A DNA stretch of 64,000 bases from Amaranthus tricolor (Eukaryota > Streptophyta > Magnoliopsida > Caryophyllales > Amaranthaceae): NCBI RefSeq assembly GCF_026212465.1, contig NC_080049.1:2679960-2743959 (forward strand). Reading direction: 5' to 3'. Made by a program: the position numbers and the translations under genes. The stretch's first letter is position 1. The number at the start of each line of letters is the position of its first letter. The notes beneath the pieces are model-generated. The model worked only from the letters and a program-made list of their open reading frames with translations, was not told the DNA's origin and did no database searches. Positions 10,936 through 23,735 of this stretch are shown one piece after another.

Positions 10936-13545
10936 TAAGTATATAAAATCTTTATTTGAGGTCATTTCACCGAAAGATGGTTTCTCGCAAGGTAGCTAAA
11001 CAATGTATAGTTCAACACTTCGTTAAGGACAAAGTTCAGTGAAAAATGGAGAAAAAGAGAGACAAAAAAATTACGCACTCACATGTTCGCTATTAGTAAC
11101 TTCTAATAAGAAATTTTCTAATTTTTTGTTTATTTTAAAATATTTTACTTTTTATTTTATAATAAATTGTTAGCAATCACGAATAAAGTTATAGTTCATT
11201 TTTTAACCATCCTTGTGGGCACAAAAAATGCTTATTTTGAAATAAGTTTTAAGGGCCAAGCTTAGTTTTAGAATTTTTTATTAAAAAAAAGATTTTTTTG
11301 AAATTTACTATATTGGTGAGGGCATGCAAAACCAAACAGTTGATTTGTTAAATTCTACAAAGTAGTTGATACAAATAGAAAATATTTTTTGAGATTAAGA
11401 ATTTCAAAAGTGAAAAGTAATTAATTTTAAAATGAACTAATTGCTAGTAATTAAATTGTAGAAAAATTTGTAAAAGATATTCTCAATTATTATTGATTGA
11501 CTCAAAAATACCATTAACTATCATTTTACCCTGTATACCTCCAAGTATTGAGATGCTTAACCTTGTATATCCCCAACTATTGTTAATTGACTCAAAATAC
11601 CCAAAAATAGCCATTTGATAATAATGTGCATAGTGTTTAAGGTTAAGTATCCTCGTACTTAAAAGTATATAAAGTTAGATGGAGTAATTAAAAGTACTTT
11701 TTACAAATTTTCGTTATATTTGCTACATAATATATATCAAGTATAAAAGCAAACAAGAGATTAAAGGAGCAAAGAACTAGCTATTTGTAAGATTTACCGA
11801 TCTTATTCTAAATCTAATAAGATACTAAGCGATCCTATACGTATTTTAAGGGATTCTAAACAATCCTATGCCTATATAATACAAAGACCAATTTGAATCA
11901 TTGGAAATTAAAATTATTAAATTCTAAAGTAATTATCAACTATCAATCATTTGTCAAATTTTGTCAATTATTACGAATTGATCATAACAATACTTTAAAA
12001 TCAACACAATTTGTTGTATAAGACAATCTCATCGAGAAACACGCCTTATACAAGGATTAAACAACCTATCTCATACATATTATGAATATGTAAACTCCTT
12101 ATTTAAGGTTATCTTATTGAAAAATAATCACTTACAAGAATAGCTTTAGCTCTAAGATGATATGTAGAGTCCAATTGCCAAATGTCATAATCAAGTTCAC
12201 AAAGCCCTAAAATCATCCCATACTAGGCATAATGCACATAGCATAGATAAAAGAGCCAGAAAGGACCACAAAATGGGTCACATACAAATTGAGAAAGTTG
12301 AGCACACGTCTTTGCATCTGTGGGCGGCTCCATATTATCATTAATCCTTTTAGCCTTTCTTTTGCCTTTTTTTTGGTATCAATTTACCCAACACCTCGTT
12401 ATTTCAATGTCATTAAACTGCTTCCACTTAACCTTTACACTCGGCAAAGTTTTGAAATGTAAAATGTAGTCTTTTCTTTGTAGTAATAAAGAGACTGTTA
12501 TTTGATCGGCCTTTGATAGCAATCATTATCTCTAATCTTACAGCCATAAAACGTAAACCAAACAGAAATAGACGGAAAGGAGAGAGACCATCAGGGATTT
12601 AGTAAGAAGTTGTGCTGCAAATTGGTAAACAAGTTTGTTGAATATAAACACCATCAAATTGAGGTAGAATCATTTACAAGCAGATTGAGCAGATATCGAA
12701 GCAGCACCCGACTTCTCCTTACGCGCCTGCATTCACATGCAGCAAATTAATGAGGAAGTGATGGTGCATTTGTTTATCGAAACGAAGCTCGTAAAACGAA
12801 GACACTAGGACATCATGCATTTCACATGCTAAGGGGGGCAGACAAAGAGGAATTAAGCTCAAAGTTCAGCCTAGAATAGTTCATGGTCACCTACACATCA
12901 ACTGTCTGTACCTGAACCTATCTTCTCTGACATGTAACAGATCACATATTTCCAGATCAATGATAAATGGCCTTCAATATACTACCAAAGTTTTCATTGT
13001 TTTAGCAAAACGAGAAATCATAATGATGAAAATGAAACAATAGTTGTCAGTCGATCCTCGACACTCAGATAAGGGTAGGACTTTTGGACACTTTAGGACC
13101 GAACATATAGAATTTTCCCATAAATTGGTTATGTTTGACACTTGGACACATATCCATGTCGGATATGACTTCTCGACAACAATATCAATCATTTCCATGT
13201 CAGAAGTTACATAACTCCATCACCGTAAGTCCAAAATGACGCATATAGCTCTCACAAGTCACTATACATAAATGGCATGCAGTAACCAGTAAACAATAAC
13301 GAGAAACCGAACCTCTTCTATTTAACTATAAAGTTATCATACAAGAATCAGCTAACAACTAAAATCCACAAATTTCGAGATTTCCTCTCATTGGGGCTTT
13401 ATCTCTGACTTCTGTCTCTTTTCAGCAAAAGAAAAGAAAAGAAAAAGAAACAATCTAAGATCAACCTATAAGACTCAGCACAGTCCAAATCCAGAAAATC
13501 TAGCTTCTTAACATATTTGGCATAGTCGAAAATTGCTAAACCCAT
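10936..13545. other. Long intergenic stretch before the GDSL gene
   Basis: No complete gene was recognised. Near 11080-11200 a TTCGCTATTAGTAAC phrase and GAGAGACAAAAAAATTACG resemble an arm of MULE-2, so a worn relative may lie here. On the minus strand at about 12728-12672 an acceptor-like GTGAATGCAG is followed by 18 open codons (ARKEKSGAASISAQSACK) and a stop. This could be a last exon, but I found no upstream exons and do not call it a gene. Confidence 0.35.
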
Positions 13546-15762
13546 ATGATATATAAGGCTACCTTTCGGCTTTTCTTAGCTAACCTACTACTATACTTTC
13601 TATCCATTAAAGCAGAGATTCCTGCAGTCATAGTCTTCGGGGACTCCTCTGTTGATACAGGAAACAACAACGAGCTCTCTACAATCTTAAAGAGCAACTT
13701 TCAACCGTATGGTCGTGATTTCTTTGGGGGCAGACCCACTGGGAGGTTCTCCAATGGCCGTCTTCCATCAGATTTCATCTCCGAGGCATTTGGGTTGAAA
13801 CCAACAGTTCCCCCCTACTTAAATCCTAACTACAACATAACTGATTTTGCTACAGGTGTTTGTTTTGCATCTGCGGGTACAGGGTACGATAATGCTACGT
13901 CTGATACACTAGTAAGTTTCCCAAACTTAACTAACTGCCATAGCTAAATTACTTGGTCATGAGCTGTAAATCTTCTAGGTGAGTGTACAATTGGTGTTCT
14001 TGCTCTAAAATTCAAGTCTTATCAATAGAATCATTAATTCTTTGCATTTGCAGTCTGTTCTTCCACTTTGGAAGGAAATCGAGTATTACAAGCAATACCA
14101 GCAGCAGCTGAGGGACTATCTTGGTGATGAAAAAGCTAACGAAATTATACAAGAAGCAATATACCTATTAAGTATGGGGACCAATGATTTCCTAGAGAAC
14201 TACTACGTACGACCAAGAAGACAATTGGAATTCAGCGTAGAAGAATACCAATATTTCCTCATTGGTATTGCTAGAGATTTCGTTACAGATCTTTATAAAC
14301 TTGGAGCTCGGAAGTTGTCTCTCGGTGGGCTTCCTCCAATGGGATGTTTGCCACTGGAAAGAACGACAAACATCATGTTTCAGCGTCAATGTATAGAAGA
14401 ATACAACCAGGTAGCCCAAGAATTCAATATGAAATTGGAAATTTTGGTAGGCCAACTGAATGAGGAGCTAAAGGAACTACAGCTGGTGCTGTCAAACCCC
14501 TACAACATTCTTTTAGAGATGATTCAAAAGCCATTTTCTTTCGGTAAGATACTTCCACTTAAAATAGTAACACTAGCATGATAAGTGTGAAGCAAAACAA
14601 CAAAAGTTGCAAGTCACATGAAACATCATTGTTTCAGATTGGCAGTTTAAAAGCTTTCACAAAACACAACACTATTAATGAATAATGACACAAACTAATG
14701 AGAACAATTAGTTGATTATGTGGGCCCGTCTCACCATGAGACAGTCTCATACAAGACTTGCTGAATTTACGTTCAAAACTTTCAAGCTTCAAGACTCACG
14801 TTCGAAACAAAATAATCTTTCACTAAAACAAAGTCCCTTTCATAAGTAACAAAACGTTATCAACTTTTTAACGTGAAAATGGTTTTTAAAAACAGATCAG
14901 CAAAAGGTTAAAAACTGAAGAGGGAAGGCGTCAATTGAATAAATACTGGCCTGAACATAACAACATTACCAACATCATAATTTCATTAATTTTTTGTTTG
15001 AAGAATATTATAAAATTCTGCTTAAATATACAAAGTTGTACCCAGAGTTTGGAAGTTTCTAACAATTTAATCATACAAAAGTTTATCCTCCCTTCCATTT
15101 TGGGATGTTTAGATGTGACCGATCTAAACAGCCATTAAAACAGCTACCTAAGCAGTACTAAAACTATTTCAAAAGTTAACATTATTTCATTACCACAATA
15201 CCTATAGTGGGTCCCACCTAGGTGGGGTTGAGGGGGGTTAGGGGGGTGGGATGTATGCTAACTCACCTTTGTTAGTGATAACAATTAACAAAGATGTCTC
15301 TGATAAACCATTTGTAGCAAAATTCATGTCTAACTTCACAAAAATTTAAAAAGCACATGATAAAATGAGCCACTTTAATAACAATACTACTCGATGCATT
15401 ACCGAATTACAATATTAATTACAATTATCGAATTACAATACCAATAACATCACCGAATTACCATTTTAATAGTTAATAGTGCTATGCCAATTCATAATAT
15501 ATAGTATTACCGAATTACAAGCATATTCAAGTAATTGACACATATGAGTGATTGTATTCTATTTTCAGGATTTGATCATGCGGACGTAGCATGTTGCGCA
15601 ACAGGGTATGTGGAGATGGGTTACATGTGCGATCAACTCAACCCGTTCACATGTACAGATGCTGACAAATATATCTTTTGGGATGCTTTCCATCCTACTG
15701 AAAGAACAAATAATCTTGTGGCCACTCATCTGATGCAAAAGTGGGGAACTAAGTTTCTATAA
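13546..15762 (+). CDS. GDSL esterase/lipase, secreted
   Basis: Three exons, 13546-13911, 14054-14543 and 15569-15762, join in frame with GT..AG borders to give 349 residues, the normal length for plant GDSL lipases. Residues 1-23 are a hydrophobic signal peptide ending in KAE. Block I is FGDSSVDTGNNN with nucleophile Ser34. GRPTGRFSNGR (62-72) forms the second block, GTNDF supplies Asn166, and WDAFHPTERT carries the catalytic Asp324 and His327. A CCATG motif precedes the last block, as in many apoplastic members. The family hydrolyses acyl esters in the secretory path or cell wall; the substrate cannot be read from sequence. Intron 2 is 1025 bp and contains a repeat shared with 33030-33150. 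No break is visible. Confidence 0.96.
15190..15330. repeat. Dispersed repeat in GDSL intron 2
   Basis: The stretch with CACCTAGGTGGGGTTGAGG, then GTTAGTGATAACAA and AAAGATGTCTCTGAT, is matched in order by sequence at about 33030-33150 (CTACCTAAGTAG, GTTAATGATAACAAAG, GTTTTCAATTGAC). Two copies in one window mark it as a dispersed repeat, perhaps SINE-derived. Confidence 0.5.
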
Positions 15763-16298
15763 TAACTAAAAGGTATATGATCCCTTTTTGTTGTTGCCCT
15801 TCTACTATGGAATGAAGCATAATATGCAATACTGCAAATGCTATGGAGGAAGTAGGCATAACCATAGGGAAAAAATACAGTTTAAATACGGTTGCAAAAC
15901 AAATTTCGCCGTCAACGCATCCTATGTTCAATCGCGGTAAACTCAAAAACCTTAATGATACGATCGCGATACAGCGACGCAAACTAGTTTTTGCACTATG
16001 GGCTTAATAAAAGTCAAGGTGTCACCTTACCCTAAGGGATTAACTTCGTCCCAAGATAACAATCATTAAATTTCAATGCAAAAGAAAGGATATATGCATC
16101 AAAATTTCATTCTCGTTTCCGAGAAAATGACAAGCAAAAGGAAAAAGATGTTTTACCAACTTAAACTAATTAACTAATTATTGACAATTATATCTTATTG
16201 CAGATTGACAAGAACCTCATGTGAACTTAAGAAGCAGAAAAAATAGAGCCAACGATGACAAGAATAATGCACCTTGACTACACAATTAAGAGTCCTTG
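15763..16298. other. Convergent intergenic region between the GDSL and SWIB genes
   Basis: The two genes face each other here, so this 536-bp stretch must hold both 3' untranslated regions. Nothing else was recognised. Confidence 0.5.
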
Positions 16299-17719
16299 TC
16301 ACTTTGGCGGCTTGGGAAAATGCAATTTGATCAAGGCAGGTAACTCGGCTAGATCAACCTTTGATTTTCCAAGCAAAATACTCTTCAGCTTATCATCACA
16401 ATTGACAAGATTTTTGTTTTGGGGGTCCTGCATTGTCACACTACTTGTGAGAATTGAACCAACCAGTATGTCAAAACAAATGTAATATGATAATTTGTAA
16501 TCTGGAGCCGTTAATTGTTAGATTTTTGCTCCTCTTCCTGTTTCTTTTCCTTTCATCCACGCATATAAGAAATCCAAGGACAACACATTTACGGCATTTT
16601 CACATATGAGGAATTTAGTTCTGAAACGTAAAACTCAAATTAGTTTCAACGTGTAAACAGCTACAACCCACCAGGCTACAAAATAGGCTTTTGGATGCAT
16701 GGTAGTATTGAACATATATCAGTGACTAAAGGGAAGTATTACATAAAAATGTTTGCTACCTCTCCACAGCCCAAAGCAAGTGATTCTTTCTAGTGAATAT
16801 TAATATTAATTTAGTAAAAAAAGGATTGGGGTGAATGTATTACCATTGACAATCATGAGACATTTCACACAAAATATTATCATTATACTAGCTTAGTTAA
16901 TGACGTACACAATGGACCAAAACTTACAACAATAGCTAGTTATTAAAGATCAAAAAGGTGACACCAGAACCCTTACTATCACTTTAAACTCCCAAATCTA
17001 ACCTAGCTCCAATGAAATCTCGAGAACGGAACTTTACTTGCGTCAATATATTTGTCACTTCTCACACTAAGGTCAGGCCTGTTATTGAAGGGAATATTTA
17101 TGTGATAAATAAAATTTTAACTAATAAAACAAGGTTATTAGAGGATAAAATTAAAAGAAGATAATTATTGTCAAGGGTAACACTTGGTTGTAAAAGAAAA
17201 TAAAATTATATATCTCCCTCATGCACCACCAAAATAAGATGATAATCTCCTCATTCCTTCATCCTCCTCATATGATTGTATTATCTTTCCTTCATTCCCC
17301 CTTTCAAATTCATCTCTACATACCCTTATTTTCGTAGTTTGACTTTTATTTCCCCTTAAATATTTACCCCAATACAAGCATGCCCTAAGTGTTAACATAT
17401 AATATTTTTGATAGAACATGTACTAGAAGTAACGATATGATGATCAAATACCAAAAGCTTCTAAAGAATGCAAATTACGAACAAAAATTTGTAAACGTGA
17501 ATCCCTAAATCATTAGAAGTCAATTTCTCATAAAAATATTAGAACCTGGAGATTATTTGATTTGATGTATGACCAAACTCGCATGAAGCATCCCAATCGA
17601 GAAATCTGTGATCGGCCAACAAACTCCCGTAAAGTTGATGGGAGATTTACCAGGTCGATCAAGTTTGCGAGCTTCTTTGGATTGTCTATATCAAGCTTCT
17701 TTAAACGCTTTGGAAGCAT
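16299..17719 (-). CDS. SWIB/MDM2-domain protein
   Basis: Two minus-strand exons, 17719-17546 and 16427-16299, join in phase 0 with a 1118-bp GT..AG intron and give 100 residues. The start is the first ATG of the frame, opening MLPKRLKKLDIDNPKKLANL. The SWIB fold covers nearly the whole protein: LPSTLREFVG then SRLGCFMRVWSYIKSNNLQ in exon 1, and DPQNKNLVNCDDKLKSILLG, the LAELPALIKLHFPK helix and a stop in exon 2. The exon border at NNLQ/DP fits the plant family. Members are small basic proteins related to the BAF60b domain of chromatin remodellers; some plant members go to organelles. No transit peptide is evident. A 5' leader exon near 18180-18370 is possible. Confidence 0.94.
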
Positions 17720-18179
17720 ACTTAAACCTTTACGCCATAAAACAAAACAAATCAGTAACTGCCACCATCATCATCTTCTTGCATTGCTATGCTTTCAAAT
17801 AGATGGTCCACACTTGTAGTGCCAAACATAATCTACTAAGAATATAAGTGCCAAAGAGATTTAGTGCCCAAGTTTCTCTCTTTAACCAAAACCCCTGGAA
17901 AATCCTATTCACACAAGAACTCCACTCATCCCAAACAATGAAAAAGATAAGTGCCAAAGGGAAAAAAATTAAGGGAAAGATCATTCAAATAATTATTCAA
18001 GTTTAAGAATCAAAACAGGTAGAGATTGATCAAACAATTACCCACAAATTATTCCAAGTTTACGAATAAAACAATTATCTAAAAACAAATGGAAGGCATA
18101 ACGCAGAACAAAGATTTGATCAATTATAAACAATTACCCACAATTATTCCAAGTTGATGACAAATAGAGATTAAATCAA

Positions 18180-18370
18180 AAAAGCAAAATTACTAGCGAG
18201 TAGCGTGAAAGCTGAAGGCAAAAGATTAAAGTGAGAAGCCGATTGCGGTGGTCTGGAAGTCGAGGACAGGAGCCAGTAACAATGGTGGCTCGATTTCAGT
18301 GTGGCAGTGGACAGGGAATGGGAAATGTAGATGTTGAACAATGAAATGAAATTAGGGTTTAAAAGGTTTA
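18180..18370 (-). promoter_or_regulatory. Possible 5' leader or promoter region of the SWIB gene
   Basis: Read on the minus strand this stretch contains AAACCCTAATTTCATTTC followed by a C-rich, ATG-poor leader-like sequence, a style common at plant transcription starts. It lies 460-650 bp upstream of the SWIB ATG, which would need a 5' UTR intron. This is an inference. Confidence 0.3.
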
Positions 18371-21300
18371 AAAAATAAAATAAATTTTAAAAAAAGCGCG
18401 CAAGCTCGACCTAAGACCTCAGGATTACGAGAATAATTGTTATACTAGTTTTTTTCTATAAATTTAAGTGTTGTGAGTGGCATATCCGGATACCGCCCTT
18501 CCTCCAAATCAGAGCAAATGCCTCATTTGAGATTTGCACAAATATCGAGGCAAGAAAGTAATCACAACAAAAAGATATTTAAATTCTTCAAATTATGGAA
18601 GAGTAAAATAAGACAAGGAGGAAACCACACAAAAAGATGTCCACATGTACATATTAAAGAGTGGACCACAACAAAAAATTGTTCACGTGTGTCAAAAATA
18701 GTTGCTAAAAATGGAGTTGAGGCAATTCAGATGAATTGACTATAGCTAACGGCAAGACCATAAGAGCGTTGAATTAGTGTGATTCACTAAGTTCAATTTT
18801 AAGATCTTAGAAAGAAATTCTGCAAACTTCAAGAATTGAAGAATATTCTATTGATATTGGCATTTGTAAAACAAAATTAAGAGAGAATACAAAACATACT
18901 TTCGAGAAGATTTAAGGCTTAAAAAGCTGGAGCATTCAAAGGAAACATGAATGTGAGCGCATGCATATCTTTTCATTCAAAAATGTTTTGGGCTAAGACC
19001 GACCTCATGGAGTCTGGATATTCATGTTGCAATTATGCAATGAAGCTCTACTTTGGAGGGTGAGGGAAGAGAGAGGCTAGCAAGAATCGAACTCGGTTCC
19101 TCCTAAGAATGTTGTACATCTCAGCTCTACTTAAAATGATAACAAGTAAAAATATTGGGAAAAGAAAGGTTTGTGAAATAAAATTAATGTTAAAGCTTAC
19201 ATGTGATTTACCACTTACCAGGTGAATGAATAGCCTATGAGTTGTTATAATGTCATTCAAGCCAAGAGATTGATCAATGTCAAAATGATTCATAGATTCG
19301 AATAACTTTCCTACAATTTTTCAACAAAATTCTTAAATCCGAGCCTTGTGCTTCCATGGCATCAAGTCCTCACATCCTCCTAGCCCCTCAAAGTCCCATT
19401 ATAGTGTATTTGTGTTGCCTATAATTTTATGAGTTGCCCCTAGGATCCCACCTTAAACTACTAGTGAGCACACTACACCCTTAATAGTCATATATGCTTC
19501 CTAGCATCTCATCTCAATGAACACATTCTCGAAACATATAATACTAAAGTTGAATACCCTACTTGTTTTCGAAAATATTCCTAAGTACACTTTACATTCA
19601 AGAGCTCATTCTTTTGAATGAAAGGACTTGGGTCCTTGTAACAGAGCAAAGAAATGCTTAGAGGTTCAACATTGGAAGTTGCTATACAATTGTGTCTAGG
19701 TATGCAAATCATATGCTTGCCATAGGGCAAGTCATTCACATGTATGGTGTCTTCGGATAAGATTTTAGAAAGGGAAAGAAAAGAAAGAGAAGGGGAAGGA
19801 GGAGGGGAAAGGAGGGAAGGGAATAATGAGGAGATTCCTTATTTGTTTTTTGTTTAAGAATGAAGAGAAGGAATAGGAAGAGAAATAATGGTAAACATAC
19901 CCCTCATATTCCTTCAAATCCCTTCTAAATCCCTCTCTTTTCAATATTGGTATCCAAACAAAGAAAAATTTGTCTACCCTAATCCCCAATCCAAGCACAA
20001 CCTTAAGAGCTTATTTGGATAGAAGCTTATGGAGGAAAGGAAAGCAAGAAAAGGGAATAAAAAATACTTATTGAGCATAGGAAAGATGGGATGGAAGTGG
20101 AAGACAAATGCCTTATCCTAATAAAAATTAAGTTGAGAAGGAAAGGGAGGGTGAGAATCAGAAGAAAAAATTTCTCCTATTTTTGATAAACAAAATCTTC
20201 AAAGTTGAAGACAATTGGAAGTAAAACCATGTCTTCCTCACCCTTTTATAATCTGATTATTATGTACATTCTTGTAGATAATGTATCACTTAATTTCTAT
20301 AATAGTAAAAGAAGAATATGCATTTAAGTTGTAAGGGATTAAGCTTCGTCAAATTACCAAGCCAATACTATTGAGTTTTTCCTACTTATTGTCACTTCAC
20401 ACTCATGATTATCCATTATTATCCCTCCAATCTCTTGCTCTCCCCACTTGAAATCCAAATAAAAGATTTTTCATCCCTCAAAATTCCCCTCGTTTTTCCT
20501 TCATTTCCTTCATCCAAACTAAGTGTAATTGTAAAGGAAAACTCTCCATACTTTGTCTAACTTTGTGACCTCCTCGCTCACTCTTGCATCCCATAATACT
20601 TAGTTTTTTGGATAAGACCAACATCTTAAAATCGTTGGCATACAAAGCAACTGGAAAAAGCTAACCCCCCTCCCAGTTAAAATGGCTCCGCCTAGACGTC
20701 CTCATCATCTCTCAATGAAGGTGTTTGGATCTTCTCCTACTACAGCTTCTAAAGAGCCTTGAAATAGATACTCACACAAATTCTGAACTCAATTCTAGGT
20801 GTTCAAAGTCCTCCTCTTTTACTTGATACCCAATTCAAATATAACTAAATATTCCCAACTTGAGTTCAAAAGCCAATTAACCAATAATACTCCATATTAC
20901 AATCATTTGAATTCAAAAATTCATCATAACCTATGACCTATCTTCATGACTTTAACTATCTAACCCTTCAAAGGAAAAGATTTATTAATGAGCAGATAAA
21001 GGATAAACTAGTATTTTTAGTCGGAATATCAGCGTTTTTGTGAAATGAAAATCAGCTTTAAGACTATGCACTTTGATTAAATTAGCTGCTATGGTTCAGA
21101 AAAAACAGAGCCACTTCAAAGACAAACGACAACAAACAGAGTATGCAATCAACTAAATTCACCAGCATATTAGACACTAATGATAATTCTTACATCAAAC
21201 ATAAATCTCAAAACCGATGGAATTTCACGAAACATTCAACAGATCAAAAGAACAAATGAAATTTGACATACAAGGAGAACTATCAAGGCTTAAGAAGAAA

Positions 21301-22453
21301 AAAAAACCTGGAAAATTAAATTGGTAAGAACACCAAATGGTACACTTGTAGAGAACTGGGAAGCCAGAAAATCGAGGGTTTAGTCGGCAGCCTCTCCCTC
21401 AATTTGCTAAGACCAAAATAGTTCTAAAGAAGAAAATAGTGCTCAAAGAAAACGCCCAGATGAACTAAAATTCCCTATTTTTAATCCACCAAGGTCCAAA
21501 AGTATACTCCCTCTTGGTTAAGTCGGTCAAGTGTTCCCTAGTTAGTACTTAAAAGGGGTGTTTGGATGTTTCACAAATACTTCTAACTTTACCTTTTTTT
21601 TTTTCAACTAAAAGTAATTAAATAATTTTCTATTTTATCTATATTTTATTCTCACTTTATAAATTATTAACTTTTTACTTACTATTATTGAGGATATAGA
21701 CATTATGCACTTGAGAATAACATTTCTTAATATTTGTGTCAAAAAGCAATGTTGCAACTAAATAAGAACAGAAGAAGTATATGGGAATAGAAATTTGAGG
21801 ATAAGAATGTGGGATTGGGATTTAATTATTGGAAATTTATGTAATATATTTACCAATCCCTTATTTGGTATTTTAGAAAATATAAGTTGGGAATTGTGGA
21901 TATATATTGAAAATAAAATGTGAATTGACAATTTTATCCCCATTAAAAATAAAAAAAACTTTTGTAAATTTTTTATAAATAAAGGCATAAATATTTTTTC
22001 AAAATAAAATTCAATTCAGATCCCCTAATACTTGCCCCCTAGGTATTAAAACTTCGGAAATTGATGGCCAAAATTCCCGCTCCCAATCCCTAATTTCAAT
22101 CTCAATCCCATCTACTAAACATGGTATTTTATGATTTTTGGAAATTAAATTCCCATTTCCATCTCTAATTCCCACATGCCAAACACCCCCTTATATTAGG
22201 TTAACATCATTATCAAATATCATATCATATTATCCTCACTATACTAATTTTATTTATGAAAATTTGTTCAAAATAATCGAACTATCACTCATTGTTCAGA
22301 AATAATTTCAATTATCACTTATTTTTAAATAATCCTAACTTTCACCTGAATTTGTTCATGACATATCCTACGACTTGGTAACATGTGATAACAGATCACG
22401 TTTGCAAAAACGTAAAAATTAAATAAAAAGCTCAACAAACAGCCAAGGCTAAA
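18371..22453. other. Four-kilobase stretch without a recognised gene
   Basis: Open frames here are short and unlike any family I know, including an 88-codon frame at 18473-18739. Purine-rich simple sequence lies near 19770-19880 and 20030-20170. A minus-strand leader-like stretch at about 21480-21330 could be the 5' end of an unidentified transcript. Around 22020-22190, GGAATT-type words recur in both orientations, suggesting an inverted-repeat MITE remnant. Confidence 0.35.
19048..19165 (-). repeat. tRNA-derived SINE-like fragment
   Basis: On the minus strand, AAGTAGAGCTGAGATG and GAGTTCGATTCTTGC resemble tRNA A-box and B-box promoter elements at the right distance, followed by a non-tRNA tail. 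This would fit the head of a plant SINE. No poly-A tail or target duplication was confirmed. Confidence 0.4.
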
Positions 22454-22896
22454 ATGCTAATGGCTTTTTCTTCCAAATCTCTCACAACTCCATCAATTCC
22501 CACAACCCACAAACCCAAATTCTCCCCCCCTTGAACACCCACTTCTCAAATTTCCTTCTCGAAAACCTCAATTTCTCTCTCCTGAAATACGTCGCCATTA
22601 TAGTTACTCCACTTTCTCTCTCCTTTCTTCTTCCTCACCTTTCTCTTGTTGAAGAAATTGAAAAGGCTTCACTCTTTGACTTCAATCTTACACTCCCAAT
22701 CATAATGGCTGAATTTCTATGAATTATGTTCGCTCTTGGCAAGACTTACTTTACCCCTTTGGGAGATTTCATGGATCAACATGATTTCGCCATTAAAGAA
22801 AAGCTTGCTGATGTTAAAGATACTTCTTCTGAAGTTAAACAACTTGAAGAACAAGCAAATGCTATAATTCGTGTTGCACGTGCTGAGATTTCTGCT
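22454..22896 (+). pseudogene. ATPG: Broken copy of nuclear chloroplast ATP synthase subunit b' gene
   Basis: The segment aligns with the precursor of CF0 subunit b' (subunit II), the peripheral-stalk protein of chloroplast ATP synthase. A transit-peptide-like start ([18 protein letters not shown]) begins at 22460. A frame change follows at the C run near 22524-22530. The frame from 22531 then holds [19 protein letters not shown] and AEFL. An in-frame TGA at 22720-22722 breaks the conserved membrane helix. The same frame resumes at 22726 with [17 protein letters not shown] and [18 protein letters not shown]. Similarity stops near 22896 after ARAEIS, so the long helical C-terminal half is absent and replaced by G-rich sequence. 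Frameshift, stop and truncation together make it non-functional. Confidence 0.88.
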
Positions 22897-23110
22897 GATT
22901 TCAGTGGGATTGAAGGTTCATTTGGCTGCGAAAAGGGTGGGGGCTGGGCTGATTTCTGTGAGGGTTGGGGGTTGGGGGTTGGGCTGATTTCGAGTGGTGG
23001 TGACTATGGTGGTTGTGTGGCTAGAGGGAGAAGAGGTGGGGGAGGTGATTGGGCTGGGGTGGTGTGGTTGGGTTGGGGTGGAAGAATGGGTGAGGAAATG
23101 GTTTTGGAAT
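22897..23110 (+). repeat. G-rich tract fused to the ATP synthase pseudogene
   Basis: The plus strand carries many GGG and GGGG runs, for example GGTTGGGGGTTGGGGGTTGG and GAGGTGGGGGAGGTGATTGG, in an otherwise AT-rich region. The open frame that continues to 23127 through it is glycine- and tryptophan-rich and looks accidental. The sequence could form G-quadruplexes. Confidence 0.8.
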
Positions 23111-23429
23111 TTTGTTTTTTTATTTAATTTTCTTTTTTTTTTAGTTGAGATTATTAAAAGTAAGTAATAGTTAGGAATTATTTTTGATTGATGAGAGATA
23201 GTTAGGATATTTTGAGCAAATTAATATCATTAATCTAACCTAAACATCATTAATCTAACCTAAACAACATAATCCCAGCCATTACACAGATTCTTATATA
23301 AGACGATCTCACTGTGAGACATGCTTTATATTTGTGTTAAACAACATTTAGCAGATGGACTTTTTTTTATATATATATATTTTTTGATGATGCAAAATAT
23401 TTATAGATGAAACGTGTACTTTTTGAATG

Positions 23430-23735
23430 CACTCTTCTTTCCTTTAAGTTTGCACAATATAATAAAAATTTTGATATATTTCAGTCATATAATGCAAACT
23501 TAAAGGGGCAGAGGAAGTAACTTAGTTTCATTCATTCAGTGTTTTTGCGTGTACTCGTGAAATTGTTTCATAATAAGAATTGTGCTTTACTTTTAGAATT
23601 AGAATTTTTGGGTTGGAGGGTATTAGGTTCATGAATGCGCTCTTCGTCCCTTTAAACTTGCATTATATGATTATAAATACTTTTACATATTTGAGTTTTA
23701 TGGTGCAAATTTAAAGAGACAAAAAAAAGTATTGC
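23430..23735. mobile_element. Two adjacent short MITEs with related ends
   Basis: The first (about 23430-23522) pairs CTCTTCTTTCCTTTAAGTTT with AAACTTAAAGGGGCAGAGG. The second (about 23637-23735) pairs GCTCTTCGTCCCTTTAAACT with AAATTTAAAGAGACAAAAA. Both have the CTCTTCxTCCCTTTAA end of a Stowaway-like family and lengths near 100 bp. Confidence 0.55.

Noticed and set aside
12672..12728. Terminal exon of an unknown minus-strand gene
   Set aside because: Only 18 codons after an acceptor-like site; no upstream exon was found before the divergent GDSL gene.
19765..19998. 77-codon minus-strand frame
   Set aside because: It is a purine-rich simple-sequence translation, mostly phenylalanine, proline and serine, with no family.
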